64,000 bases of DNA from Galbula dea. Taxonomy: Eukaryota; Chordata; Aves; Piciformes; Galbulidae. Positions 50,201-59,083 of this stretch are shown in pieces. The stretch is taken from assembly GCA_013399015.1 (NCBI GenBank), contig VWZX01009108.1, forward strand, positions 1,666,822 to 1,730,821. Direction: 5' to 3'. The notes under the pieces are model-generated. The model was given only the letters and a program-made list of their open reading frames with translations. It ran no database searches and had not been told where the DNA came from. The position numbers were made by a program, and so were the translations under genes. Position 1 is the first letter of the stretch. Each line of letters starts with the position of its first letter.

Positions 50201-53200
50201 GAAAGGAAAAAAACCCCAAATGCTGCAAAGTCTAGAAGATGTAAAGACTATTTCATCTCCTAGAAAACAGCCTCTGGTAGTGTCAGTAGTGGCTTGAAGA
50301 GTAATGTTTGCACAAAAAAACAATATCACATGCTGAGACTTAATCCTACAAAGGGCTTATTGAAATGATGAAAGCACTGGGAGGTTCTGGGTAAGATTAA
50401 GGCCTAGCCAGGAAAGGTATTGAAATGAGTACAGTACACTCTTGCTCTTAGAACAGGGAACATGCACAACTCATCACACAAGCGTACCTAAAGTTTTGCC
50501 TCAACTGTACATAGTAAAAAGTTTCCACACCTTGTTTAATGAATGAACCAATATGTTTTTTGCTCCAATATCTCTCAAATCTCTTTCAGCATCATATTTC
50601 AGATCATTTGACACGCTAAACCTGAAGACATAAAGCACATATTCTGTAAGTTACAGCACAAATTCAAAACCCAATTGCCAGAACATTTATCATCACTGAA
50701 TTTAATGACTATAGTCACTACAGTGTCTGCTCTTCAATTCTGACACTTACCAGACTGCTCTTTTTCTGCCTAACAAGTAGTTTTCATAGATTATTCCAGC
50801 TATGGTCCTTCCTTTTCCTACACCAGCACCATCACCTATCAAGAATCCAGCTCTGTCTCCATTGGGCAGGAATGTTTCATGTTGCTGTAAGAGAAAGAAC
50901 AAAAACCTTGTATCCACTCTCCAGAACATATGACCACGGACTGTCAAAAATGAGCAAACAAGAAAAATCCTATAGGAGGAGCCCAGTGGTCCACCCAGCC
51001 AAGCAGCTTCCTGGCAGAAGGAAGAGGGGATGTTACTCAGGAAGAGCATGAGTCTGACTTCTTTGTGCGATCCATTTTCCCCCCTTTCTTCTCTTAGTCT
51101 CTAGAATTGCTATAAAATTACTGTACATATCCAATTCTTTTTGTCTACTACCAGACTTGTTGTTTTCTTTAACCCCCTGATATGTACCTCCACAGCCTTT
51201 TGTGGTAGCAAAACCCAGACATCTACTGCTTGTGTAAAGAAACAGTCTTCTAAAACATTTTTAAAACTATCCTCTTCTAGTGTCATCAAGTTCTGCTTTG
51301 TTCTTGTTTTATAGGATTCCACTGCCTTCTTGATTATGTAAACTAACACCCAGTTTTGCTCTCTCTACCCTTCCCTATGATGCAAATCAGTGTTGGCTCT
51401 CTCAGTCTGCTGTTACTGCAGCCATTAAGTTATTTCAGAGGAATAAAAATAACGAAGATGTCCTTCCTGAGTGTTAAGACAGTTTGAGATCAGCATCATG
51501 GAAGTGGTTTAGACAAAGCTTTCCCAGGTGTATGACCTCACACTTCTCTGCACTGAAGCTCACCTGCCACATTCTAATGCAACTCAAACTTAGGCTTTTA
51601 CTATTGCCTTGTAAAACCACCATAGCTGCACTTGGCAGTTTTTTCTTCTTGGACTCTGTTAGCTTTTAAGCTGTTACTAATGTCTAGCATACCTGAGCTG
51701 CATAAGTGATTGCTTCAAGTTGCAAAGCTGACAACCAGCCACTATCAATTGTTTCTTCTGATATTGATGTCTGGTACCACACATCAGGAGGAGTTACACT
51801 GGATAAGGAGCTGGTTTCCACCACTGGGTCAGGATGACGTAGACCAATTTTTACTGGTTGAAAATGGAGGGGGAGGAAGGGAGAAGATGAAAACAGAATC
51901 CAGAGTTCTGTGCTTGCAGCACAGGTTATTATAGCTACCAAAACAAATAACAATTGTTCATTCCCAAGGCTGAACTCAAGAACAACTATGCTTCATTGCA
52001 GCAGTACATCAATCACATACAAAGAAATACATTAACCTGATGTGACTGCAGTCTTAACTTTCTTTTTTTCTCAACACCTTCCCCAATTTTTATGAAATTA
52101 GATAAAATCCCATTCAGAGAAAATTAAAATATTTGGGTACTTGATATGTTTTAAAAAAAAAGTCTGAATCTTGCCTTCCCAAAAGGCCAGATGCAGCCTC
52201 AAGATGTCAGAATCACAAAAGCAACATTCTTCTCACTATTTATACAGTGCTGGTTTTAAGCAGTAGGAGAGGAGAAAATATTTAGAACAGGCATGGTTTA
52301 ACTGCTGACAGGTCTCAGTGACAACAAAAGTTAACCATTTAGCTACAAACTCCGTGTTTTGCCTTGCTTTTACAGCAGTCAGCAATGTACCTAGGAAACT
52401 AAGTTTTTTGTCACTGATAACATTAAAGAAGAGAAAGGAGAAGGCAATTAAGAGCAGTAAAATATTCACTTTTTTTAAAAAACAGATCTAAGAAGTCAGT
52501 TAGGAACAATACAGGAAGAATGTACTTAGGGTAATTTCACACCAAAAGACTAGATTCTTAAGTGTAGCGGTGACCACCTAACCCCTTTACAGAGTTGCCT
52601 CTGCTGAGGCAACAAGGCATTTTAAGACAAGTAAAAAAAGGTCTGATCTTGGTTCAATCATTTCTGAAGCAAGTACTGCTCAAAGATGCACTAAAGAATT
52701 CCTTTTCTATTAGAAAACCAACAAATCTGCATACCTTCCAAAACTAAGTGCTATAGAAGAGAAAAATTTCCCAGGAAAACCCACCCCAAATCAGGTCCTT
52801 TTTTACTTGCTTCACACAGTAAACCATTTTTTTTTTTGGTGCTAGTAACCATGAGAGTAAATAACAAATTAGCCCTCAAAGCATTTCAGCCTTTTGAGGT
52901 AACAAAACATTAGGTCATACATTTTATTGGCATATACTCAGCATAAGTTTCTGCATGGCCCATCTCTTCTTCATCCTCTTCCTCAGGTTCCTCCTCCTCT
53001 TTTACTGCTGGCACTTTCTAGAAGACAGAAATACCTGGATTAGCCAAACAGCACATTGTTAATACTGGAAATTAACAAGAGAAATTAAATGAGCACACAC
53101 TTGCACTTCAATGTTTTAACACCTGTCCTAGATGACCCAGTGAGCAGCTGGGAAAACTCCAGATGGAAGTGGAAACTTCTTACACACTGAACAACCCTTC

Positions 53201-56200
53201 AAAAACACAGTCAGGGAATTTCCTCTCCTCTACAAGAGATTCAAGTACTCCAAAATCACATAAGCAGAACTAAATCACGCAGACTCCTTACAGCATATTA
53301 AATCTACACTATGACTCAAAAGAAAACTGCCCTGAAAACACAACAGCTAGTTAACAGTCAAAAGCTAACTTTCAAGCACTCCCATCAAACCTCCTGCAGT
53401 TCCATATTCATTATGTAATTTCATAACTTTGGGAACTGTGACAATAGTCACATTCTTATCCAGCATGCTCTGAAACCTGATGGCTATTCCTTTTTGACAG
53501 TGACCTTGAACACTGTAAATATGAGTAGTTTTGAAGTACTCTCTAGATGACAAACCAAAAATCTTCCACAATGACTAACTTAATGTTTAATTTAAAAGCA
53601 GCCATCTGAAAAATCTTCCTGTATGCCAGTCATTAAGGAGCAGTGTTCATCACAAACTTCAGTCTGATTCTAGCTGTCAGGGTAGATGCTGAAACTCAAG
53701 TGTTTACAGCATCAGAATGTATTTTATTACATTTAGAAAATTGAATGATACTCAATTTACATCTTAAACTGCTCAGGAGGTCAGGCATGCTAAAGTAAGT
53801 CTACTTTTCTTGTTGCTGGTTATACAAATGGGGATGTTTTGAAGGCAAGCCTTAAAACACAGAGCAAATGATGTGCTGCTCAGCTTTAAGGCACATCCTC
53901 CTTTGTCCACACAATGAGGTTCTGTTCAAGACAGTCATTTCTTGAAATTGTTATTTACTCTACAGCTTGGCTGCTCTACACAGCTGTTAGTTCTAGTCAG
54001 CTAACCAAGTATTCAGCTAGCAGAGAAACTAACTTTTGGAACAAACAGATGCACTTGGTAATTCTACCACACAAAGGCATATATGAGTAACTACTGAAAC
54101 TAGTCACAAGTGGTTGTGCCCAACAAAACACACATTCATTTGGATATTAACCATTTCTGCTACTTACCATAGTAGGTGAAAAACTTCTCATTTTAATATC
54201 ATTTATCCATATTCTTGCTACCTCTTTTGTGGAAGCCTCCTTCTTCACTGCACCATTGCTTAGATCAGCTACAAAAACAAAAGCTGGGTTTTACAGGAAT
54301 TCCCCACAAAGACTGACTCAAATCAACATCCTTCTCTACTAGGGAGATTGAACAGAAGTTTAAAGTGGCCAGTAGCACTCTGATTCTTCAAGAACACCAC
54401 CAGTATTTTTGTCCAAATCCTCAGTCTCTGAGCAAGGAGTTAAATCCTGTTACTACACTGACTGAAGACACTTCCTGTGCAATACCAGCACTTCTGACAG
54501 TTGTGTATTAGTTTCAATATCTTAAAATTCAAATATTTTGGACCTTCACCAAATCTATACATAGTATTTGGAAATATTCCATCTTGTGAGCCTTTGAAGT
54601 TTAACAACAAACTAGACAGACAAGTGTTTCAACAGAAATGAACCTACCTGGTCTGGTAACATTTACCTCCTTAGGAGAAACTACAACTCTTTCTGTAAAG
54701 CAAAAAGTCAATGCTTTTGACTCAACTGTTTAAAGTTTATAACAGGATCCTTCAAGAGGATGACTTATTAGCATTCCTCTCCTCAGGCACATTTGGAACT
54801 GGCAATAGGGCTCAGTACAGAACTGAGAAAATTTCACACAAGGCTAGATGTAAAACACTGAAAGCAGCTGTCAAGCTTCCATCACAGTGACAAGTCAATG
54901 CATGTAATGAATTTAGTGTAACTGCCCCTAAAAGACAATTAAGGAAGTTGGACAAATCAAGCTTTCCTCAAAGAGGTTGCATAACTTCTTAACATGTTCC
55001 AATCTAGAACTCCTGCTGCCTGAATTATATGAAAAGGCCATGTTTCTTTCCAAGAGCTTTTTTGCCCTTGAGTTTTCTACAAGTACTTGTCTTTTTTATA
55101 AGCACAAAGAAAGACCAAGAAACAAGCACACATAAGATTAGAAATGTAGTTCTAGAAGTTCCATGTCTCCTTTTCACTTAATACAGAAGCTACAGATTCA
55201 ACTGTTTTCTGCAGCTGGGCCACTACAACAGCTATTGCCTACTGATTTTACCTACTACTTCTGTTCTTCTATGAATTTTCACTTATCACAAAAGGGTGCA
55301 AGTCAGCCCAACAAAACCTCCTCCCCACCCTCTTCCTCACTCTTACCCCTCACCCCAGCTTCAGTTGGTGTCTCAACTTCAATTTGTCAGCCACTCCATA
55401 ACAGAAAATAATGAAACAAGGAGGCACATTCTTCTTTTGTTTCAGTCCTAACAGCCAGTTTCATTTTTTGTGCACTATCTGCATTTGTAACATTAGGTTA
55501 CTTCCACACCTGCCTTTAAAATCAGTTTTACTTCAGAGACAATGAAACTAGAGTAATCCAGAAAAGCCTCTTCAGAAAACCTTTGAGAAAAAGCAGCAAC
55601 AGAGATGCTTTCAAACTCAACTGGTCTGATCTTAACCCTGTGCTAAGACCAGAATAACTGGAAGACTCAACCCATAAAAATACACACAGAAATAACATAC
55701 AAGGAAAGATGATGGAAGGAATCACAACAGGAAGATTTGAAGTGTGGTAATAAAACACTTGTAGCATTTAAGTTAACACCTCATTTAAGAAGTAACATGG
55801 AAACAAATAGGAAGTTTTTAGGACTTGTTGGTAAACAACAGATCTGATGTCTCCCATGAGCCATGCAGGGACAGAGATTACTTTCCCCACAGGAGATGCT
55901 TTACAGAAACACCCTATCACAGGAGCACCAGCATGCACTACAAATCCAGACTGGAAGATGCCAAAAAGAGTACACATTGATCACAGTCCCACAGCTAGTA
56001 CACAGCAGAACAGAAGCAGATGTAGTCTCAAGATAGCTAAAATCGGATTCAGTTACATTCATGAATTAATGTTACCAATTTGCCAGCTGCAATCTAATAT
56101 GGCATTTTCCTAATTCCTTGCAGTGAAGTGTTTGGCTTTTTTTTTTGAAGCCTCTTATTTTGTATTACTTCACCCTGTATTCTATCACCATTCAAGTTAG

Positions 56201-59081
56201 ACTAGAATTCACCAGGTTTCCTGGGCCACTTAATTTTATGGTGATGCTCTCCTAATCAATGAGAAGCCAAGATAAGCAAAGCTCTTCCCAGCATATTATT
56301 TGACTCTTTGTCTAAAACACCTTCATTAAGAGAAAGAATACTCACTTGCTGCTGTTGCTACAGGTTGGGCAATATTAGGAGGTGGCTTCAATTTCATGAG
56401 TTCATTAAGACTATTATTCTTTAGCAGATCTTTCAGCTGGATCTGGTCCTTGGAAGGTGCAGTGGTCAAGGCATTGCGTACTGCTGGTGCTGCAACCGAG
56501 GGTCGAGTGGTTGTGCTGGTCTGAATGATTTTTGCTACAGTGATAGTCTGCCTCGTGGTTGTCACAGGTGTGGTTTTTGTCATCACTATTGTAGTCCCCA
56601 AAGTTGGAAGCTGATTTATTTGATTCAGCACAAAGGTGGTGGTGGATGGCGGTTGCTAGCAACAAAGAAACAAGGACATTTTCAGAAGAGAGTGAAAAAG
56701 CAGAGTATCCTAGCCTTTTATCTAGAGCATAGGAGCCACCAGTTTTTAAAATACTCTTATAAAAGATACATCACCAAGGCACAAAATGTGACTACTAGAG
56801 GTATTGCAAATTCTCCTCAGCCCATAGTTACTATATATAAGCTGGCCACAAAACTGCCAGAGTAAATAGCTTGGATCAAAGTGTACGTGGAGCCTTTTTT
56901 CAGTCATACTGCACCACATCCACCCTCCTGCAGATCTGCTTTTTGTATTCTCATTTCAGGTGTAATCACCAGACTGTGATGCTCAGAATTATCTGCAGGT
57001 AGAAAAGGTGGTACAGAGTTTGGGTATAGGAGGCAAGGTCATACAACCTCCCTATCCCCAGAATTTGCATGTAGAGGAAGTAAAAGGCACAAGGGCTACC
57101 TCAAAATAGTTTTCTCCATATTGCTTTGTCTTCTTTTAAGTTCCTCATCATAGAAATCGTATGAAGCCATGGGTAGGCTAAGCTTTCACTGTCTCAGTAC
57201 AAGTAGAACTGAGACAATGACCAACTAGCACCTTACAGTCCCACCTCTTTTGTTACATTTTACTAATACACTCTCTGGGGTTTACATGGCAAGATTCTGA
57301 TAGTAGGGAGGGCTGCAGAGGCGGCTTCCGTGAGAAGCTGCCAGAAGCTTCCCCCACATTTGATAAAGCCAGTTCCACCCAGCTCCAAGACATACCCACT
57401 GCTGGCCAAGGCTGTAGTAATGTATTTAAGGGTACAAACTGCTGTGCAACCAGCAATGGGCAGACAGCAGTAAAAATATCCAAGAGGAACAACTATGCAG
57501 ACACTAAGGTCAGTGAAGGAGGGGGAGGAGGTGCTCCAGGCACAAGAGTGAAGACTCCAATGCAGCCAATGGTGAAGCAGTTTGCTCCCCTGCAGCCCAC
57601 AGAGGCCCACAGTGGAGCAGATACATGCCCATGGAGGACCCCATGCCAGAGGGTGTAGGGTGGGTGAAGCACAAGAAGACTGTGACCCCACAGATAGGAG
57701 TCCACAATGGAACAGGTTTTCTGGAGGACCTGTGGCCATGCAGGAGACCCATGTTGGAGCATTCTGATCCTGAAGGATCTTGTCCTGTGGAAGGACTCAT
57801 GCTGGAGCAGTTCATGAAGAACTGCAGCCTGTGGGAAGGACCTAAGTTGGAATAGTTAGCAAAAGAGCTGCTGGAGCAGAACTTGAGGAGGGAGTAGAGG
57901 TAGAGCCAACATGTGATGATGGAAGTGAACCTGAGACCAGGAAAAAGGGAGAGGTGACAGGAAGCCGTTTTAGACTTGTTCTTATTTCTCATTACCCACT
58001 GTTAAATGGCAATACATTTAATTTCCCCAAGTTGAATCTGTTTTGCCCACGACAGTAAATGCTGATCTCCCTGTCCTTATCTCAACCCACAACCCTTTTG
58101 TCCTATTTTTTTTCTCCCCCCATCCAGCTGAGGAGGGGGAGCGACAGAGCAGCTTAGTGGGCACCTGGTGTCCAGCCAAGATTAACCCACCACACGTACA
58201 CACAGAAAATCCTTAAGTACCAGTTCTTACCCGAACATTTAATAAGGCTGGAGTTGATACAGTCTCTGGTTCTTGTTTCACAGCAGCTGTGGCCTCAGTC
58301 TCCAAGCCTAGTTCTAATGCACTAAGTGGCACTGACTGCAGAGGAAAGAAATGAAGAATCAGGAAACTCACATTTGCAGGGAAACAAAAGACTAAATATC
58401 CACTCATGAAATGGAAGTTAACTGTGCTCATTAAAGGTTTCACTGGAAATGAAGTACCTGATTTCACATTCAAAGAAGTTAAATATACATCATCTTGTTA
58501 GTTAATTTTGGGGAAAACTTAATTAGTTTTGTGATTTCACTGTTCAACGTAGCAGTCTATTCCCAGTCTATGTCTGAAATGGTTATATCCTTGCAGACTG
58601 AATGCTGTCATGGAGCTTAAACATCATATTATGTTATACTTTTTGCACATTTTGTAGAAGAGCAGCTAGACTCCAGTGATATTAGAGCTCTCCATGGATA
58701 TATGACAGCATGCCCCCATTTAGTATTTATTTACATTTATACTAAACCCAACAGTGCATTTCAGATTGCTTTTTTGTATAAAAAAATAATTAGCACATAG
58801 GGTTTTTTTTGATCTCAGCACTATGATACAAGAAATCAATGAAAATCCACATTCTTTAACCACTTCCCATGGGCAGCACACCTCCCTCCACAATACATCA
58901 ATCACAGACTCTTATGTCCTCTAGCAAACGCCACTGTTCTTGTTTTAACCTGCTGAACAGCTGGAGTTGGTGCTGGGTTTGCAAGAACCACGTCCGGAGA
59001 GTCAATATCAAATAGATCATTTGGACTGATTCCACTCTCACTCAAAGCAGCAAGCAACAGATCTTGTCCTGGCTCCACCAT
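35140..59081 (-). CDS. SBNO1: SBNO1: strawberry notch homolog 1, nuclear SF2-type helicase-like regulator; 31 coding exons
   Basis: This is the orthologue of Drosophila strawberry notch, known as a nuclear, P-loop helicase-like protein acting in transcriptional regulation (Notch-linked in flies). The 31 exons listed below sum to 4176 nt and join with consistent phases throughout, giving 1391 residues; human is 1393 from memory. Domain order: Ser/Thr/Gln-rich N-terminus with a low-complexity stretch (1-216); acidic segment [12 protein letters not shown] (about 220-235); ATPase core with Walker [12 protein letters not shown] at 319-329 and a DECH box at 435-438; helicase C-terminal half with GLQSTGEA (about 629) and GRTHRSNQ (977-984, motif VI-like); acidic/lysine-rich linker (about 700-800); SBNO C-terminal domain ending in a Gln-rich tail. 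The chain is intact, without stops or frameshifts. An extra in-frame 45-nt candidate exon would raise it to 1406. The start codon lies two bases inside its exon, so the 5'UTR is mostly in exon(s) beyond the window. Confidence 0.98.
36304..36497 (-). CDS. SBNO1: SBNO1 coding exon 30
   Basis: Residues 1280-1344 plus one base, [20 protein letters not shown] then [20 protein letters not shown] and [14 protein letters not shown] cysteine-rich beta domain conserved in the family. Acceptor CTGCTGTAG. Confidence 0.96.
37200..37276 (-). CDS. SBNO1: SBNO1 coding exon 29
   Basis: Residues 1255-1279 plus two bases, [20 protein letters not shown] then CTHAY. It ends within a Trp codon at CTG|GTTAGT, the least consensus-like donor of the gene (T instead of A at +3). 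Confidence 0.94.
37725..37816 (+). mobile_element. CR1 3'-tail fragment in SBNO1 intron 28
   Basis: AGTTGGACTTGATGATCTTA, TCTCTTCCAATCTTAA and TTGTGATTCTGT match the CR1 3' end on the plus strand, antisense to SBNO1. About 90 bases remain. Confidence 0.85.
37970..38107 (-). CDS. SBNO1: SBNO1 coding exon 28
   Basis: Residues 1209-1254, [20 protein letters not shown] through [11 protein letters not shown]. Acceptor CTTTTCCAG, donor AAG|GTAACC. Confidence 0.95.
38202..38221. repeat. Alternating (GT)n(GC)n tract in SBNO1 intron 27
   Basis: A purine-pyrimidine alternating run, GTGTGTGTGTGT followed by GCGCGCGC. Such sequence can adopt Z-DNA under negative supercoiling. It is only about 20 bases long. 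Confidence 0.85.
38575..38667 (-). CDS. SBNO1: SBNO1 coding exon 27
   Basis: Residues 1178-1208, [20 protein letters not shown] then [12 protein letters not shown] phase-0 exon in the strawberry-notch C-terminal domain. Confidence 0.95.
38814..38908 (-). CDS. SBNO1: SBNO1 coding exon 26
   Basis: Residues 1146-1177, [20 protein letters not shown] then [12 protein letters not shown]. Acceptor TTCCTTTTAAG, donor ACA|GTAAGT. Confidence 0.94.
38988..39134 (-). CDS. SBNO1: SBNO1 coding exon 25
   Basis: Residues 1097-1145 plus one base, [20 protein letters not shown] through [11 protein letters not shown]. Acceptor CTTTTTAAAG, donor TTAG|GTGAGT. Confidence 0.95.
39337..39411 (-). CDS. SBNO1: SBNO1 coding exon 24
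   Basis: Residues 1072-1096 plus one base, [20 protein letters not shown] then LTLDK. A short 75-nt exon with phase 1 on both sides. Confidence 0.95.
39918..40017 (-). CDS. SBNO1: SBNO1 coding exon 23
   Basis: Residues 1039-1071 plus one base, [20 protein letters not shown] then [13 protein letters not shown]. Acceptor CTTACACAG, donor AAAG|GTAAGT. Confidence 0.95.
40185..40272. repeat. Imperfect palindrome (hairpin, MITE-like) in SBNO1 intron 22
   Basis: ATCCCAGTCTTAAT at 40185-40198 and ATTAAGACTGGGAT at 40259-40272 are perfect 14-bp inverted arms. Nested inside are CTTTCAG/CTGAAAG at 40224-40230 and 40237-40243 and the partial arms TTGTC/GACAA. I do not recognise a named family. Confidence 0.75.
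40483..40554 (-). CDS. SBNO1: SBNO1 coding exon 22
   Basis: Residues 1015-1038, [20 protein letters not shown] then FDNK. This 72-nt, phase-0 exon is symmetrical and could in principle be skipped in frame. Confidence 0.94.
40656..40768 (-). CDS. SBNO1: SBNO1 coding exon 21 (motif VI)
   Basis: Residues 977-1014, [20 protein letters not shown] through [17 protein letters not shown] carries the arginine-finger motif of the second lobe. Acceptor TTATCCAG, donor TTG|GTAAGA. Confidence 0.97.
41199..41334 (-). CDS. SBNO1: SBNO1 coding exon 20
   Basis: Residues 932-976 plus one base, [20 protein letters not shown] through [27 protein letters not shown] corresponds to SF2 motif V. The acceptor (TTAATCAAAG) has a poor pyrimidine tract. 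Confidence 0.95.
42477..42608 (-). CDS. SBNO1: SBNO1 coding exon 19
   Basis: Residues 888-931, [20 protein letters not shown] through [11 protein letters not shown]. It is part of the strawberry-notch C-terminal helicase domain and is flanked by CTGTTTCCAG and AAG|GTAGGC. Confidence 0.96.
43468..43637 (-). CDS. SBNO1: SBNO1 coding exon 18
   Basis: Residues 831-887, [20 protein letters not shown] through [14 protein letters not shown] predicted coiled coil ([20 protein letters not shown]) leads into the conserved GGPENVAE motif. Donor GAG|GTAGGC. Confidence 0.95.
43720..43890 (-). CDS. SBNO1: SBNO1 coding exon 17
   Basis: Residues 774-830 plus one base. [20 protein letters not shown] and [20 protein letters not shown] are followed by a Ser/Thr-rich end ([12 protein letters not shown]). 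It gives a lysine tract immediately after the acidic exon. Confidence 0.95.
44189..44386 (-). CDS. SBNO1: SBNO1 coding exon 16 (acidic linker)
   Basis: Residues 708-773 plus one base. [16 protein letters not shown] is followed by a Ser/Asp/Glu-rich stretch with [10 protein letters not shown] and DESSEDDED. This disordered acidic linker interrupts the helicase lobes, as I recall for vertebrate SBNO1. Confidence 0.95.
44963..45114 (-). CDS. SBNO1: SBNO1 coding exon 15
   Basis: Residues 657-707 plus one base, [20 protein letters not shown] through [12 protein letters not shown]. The last part is a basic nuclear-localisation-like cluster ([10 protein letters not shown]). Acceptor CCTTGAACAG. Confidence 0.95.
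45807..45904 (-). CDS. SBNO1: SBNO1 coding exon 14
   Basis: Residues 625-656 plus two bases, [20 protein letters not shown] then [12 protein letters not shown]. It is the start of the C-terminal helicase lobe. Donor AA|GTAAGA, phase 2. Confidence 0.95.
46101..46283 (-). CDS. SBNO1: SBNO1 coding exon 13
   Basis: Residues 564-624, [20 protein letters not shown] through [11 protein letters not shown]. The [18 protein letters not shown] helix precedes the second helicase lobe. Donor AAA|GTAAGT. Confidence 0.96.
47485..47638 (-). CDS. SBNO1: SBNO1 coding exon 12
   Basis: Residues 512-563, [20 protein letters not shown] through [12 protein letters not shown]. Donor CTG|GTAAGA, phase 0. Confidence 0.95.
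48564..48669 (-). CDS. SBNO1: SBNO1 coding exon 11
   Basis: Residues 477-511 plus two bases, [20 protein letters not shown] then [14 protein letters not shown]. Acceptor GTTCTCCTAG, donor AAG|GTAAGA, phase 2. Confidence 0.95.
48747..48882 (-). CDS. SBNO1: SBNO1 coding exon 10 (DECH box)
   Basis: Residues 432-476 plus one base, [20 protein letters not shown] through [12 protein letters not shown] at 435-438 is motif II (Walker B) and SAT at about 473-475 is motif III of SF2 helicases. Confidence 0.97.
48883..49453 (-). other. SBNO1: SBNO1 intron 9, candidate U12-type (minor spliceosome) GT-AG intron
   Basis: Starts GTATCCTTT, a full match to the (A/G)TATCCTTT donor. It ends TTCCTTCATTGTTGTTCAG, where TTCCTTCAT is one base off the TTCCTTRAY branch-site consensus and its branch A lies 12 bases from the exon. 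It interrupts the gene just before the DECH box. Confidence 0.8.
49135..49192. repeat. 29-bp tandem duplication in SBNO1 intron 9
   Basis: Units 49135-49163 and 49164-49192 differ at two positions (core GGTTCTTAAAT). A further TCTAA follows, suggesting a truncated third unit. The repeat lies inside the candidate U12-type intron. Confidence 0.9.
49454..49615 (-). CDS. SBNO1: SBNO1 coding exon 9
   Basis: Residues 378-431, [20 protein letters not shown] through [12 protein letters not shown]. Its donor, GTT|GTATCCTTT, matches the U12-type 5' splice-site consensus rather than the major-class one. Confidence 0.96.
50531..50621 (-). CDS. SBNO1: SBNO1 coding exon 8
   Basis: Residues 347-377, [20 protein letters not shown] then [11 protein letters not shown]. 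The donor AAG|GTGTGG is weaker than its neighbours. Confidence 0.95.
50751..50884 (-). CDS. SBNO1: SBNO1 coding exon 7 (Walker A)
   Basis: Residues 303-346 plus two bases, [16 protein letters not shown] then [20 protein letters not shown]. Lys326 is the nucleotide-binding lysine. It ends inside the Trp codon, TG|GTAAGT. Confidence 0.97.
51693..51853 (-). CDS. SBNO1: SBNO1 coding exon 6
   Basis: Residues 249-302, [20 protein letters not shown] through [16 protein letters not shown]. The LQLEAI..A segment is the Q-motif-like entry to the ATPase core. Donor CAG|GTATGC. Confidence 0.95.
52921..53017 (-). CDS. SBNO1: SBNO1 coding exon 5
   Basis: Residues 217-248 plus one base, [20 protein letters not shown] then [12 protein letters not shown]. 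It holds the acidic run and ends within a Leu codon at AAAAT|GTATGA. Confidence 0.94.
54168..54268 (-). CDS. SBNO1: SBNO1 coding exon 4
   Basis: Residues 183-216, [20 protein letters not shown] then [14 protein letters not shown]. Acceptor GTTTTTGTAG, donor ATG|GTAAGT, ending in phase 0. Confidence 0.95.
54648..54692 (-). CDS. SBNO1: SBNO1 candidate 45-nt cassette exon (alternative)
   Basis: Flanked by acceptor GCTTTACAG and donor ACCAG|GTAGGT. It is phase 1 on both sides, so it can be included or skipped between exons 3 and 4 without breaking the frame. The insert reads [15 protein letters not shown], with the following Thr becoming Ala. It is not part of the human sequence I remember. Confidence 0.65.
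56346..56655 (-). CDS. SBNO1: SBNO1 coding exon 3
   Basis: Residues 80-182 plus one base. The sequence is Thr/Val-rich low complexity ([20 protein letters not shown]), followed by [19 protein letters not shown]. It ends in phase 1 at GCAGCAA|GTGAGT. Confidence 0.95.
57276..58194 (+). mobile_element. Solo LTR, avian ERVL-like, in SBNO1 intron 2
   Basis: About 920 bases starting TGGGGTTTACATGGCAAG and ending CAGCCAAGATTAACCCACCACA, so it has TG...CA termini. The 3' quarter (CTGTTTTGCCCACGAC, CTCCCTGTCCTTATCTCAAC, CAGCTGAGGAGGGGGAG, GGGCACCTGGTGTCCAG) matches my memory of a common bird LTR of the ERVL class. The middle holds a diverged array of about 50-60-bp units containing GGAGCAG and GGAAGGACC. 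There is no internal retroviral coding sequence and no second LTR, so it is a solo LTR. It is antisense to SBNO1. No clear target-site duplication was found. The family name is uncertain. Confidence 0.85.
58231..58335 (-). CDS. SBNO1: SBNO1 coding exon 2
   Basis: Residues 45-79, [15 protein letters not shown] through ALLNVR, including the VKQEPE motif (a likely sumoylation consensus). Acceptor CCTCTGCAG, donor CGG|GTAAGA. Confidence 0.95.
58950..59081 (-). CDS. SBNO1: SBNO1 coding exon 1
   Basis: Residues 1-44, [20 protein letters not shown] through TPAVQQ. The acceptor TTTTTTTAG places the exon edge at 59083, so ATG begins at the third base of the exon. Donor CAG|GTTAAA. Confidence 0.95.
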
Positions 59082-59083
59082 CT

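Larger units (their letters stand above)
35283..58949 (-). other. SBNO1: SBNO1 introns (general)
   Basis: Thirty introns separate the coding exons. The longest are 56656-58230 (solo LTR), 54693-56345 and 54269-54647 around the cassette exon, 53018-54167, 46284-47484, 36498-37199 and 35283-36303. All obey GT-AG. Apart from the repeats listed separately I found no nested gene or small RNA, although snoRNAs can be missed by eye. Confidence 0.8.

Noticed and set aside
57493..57992. Several overlapping minus-strand frames of up to 160 codons
   Set aside because: They lie inside the solo LTR and reflect its repetitive, stop-poor composition.
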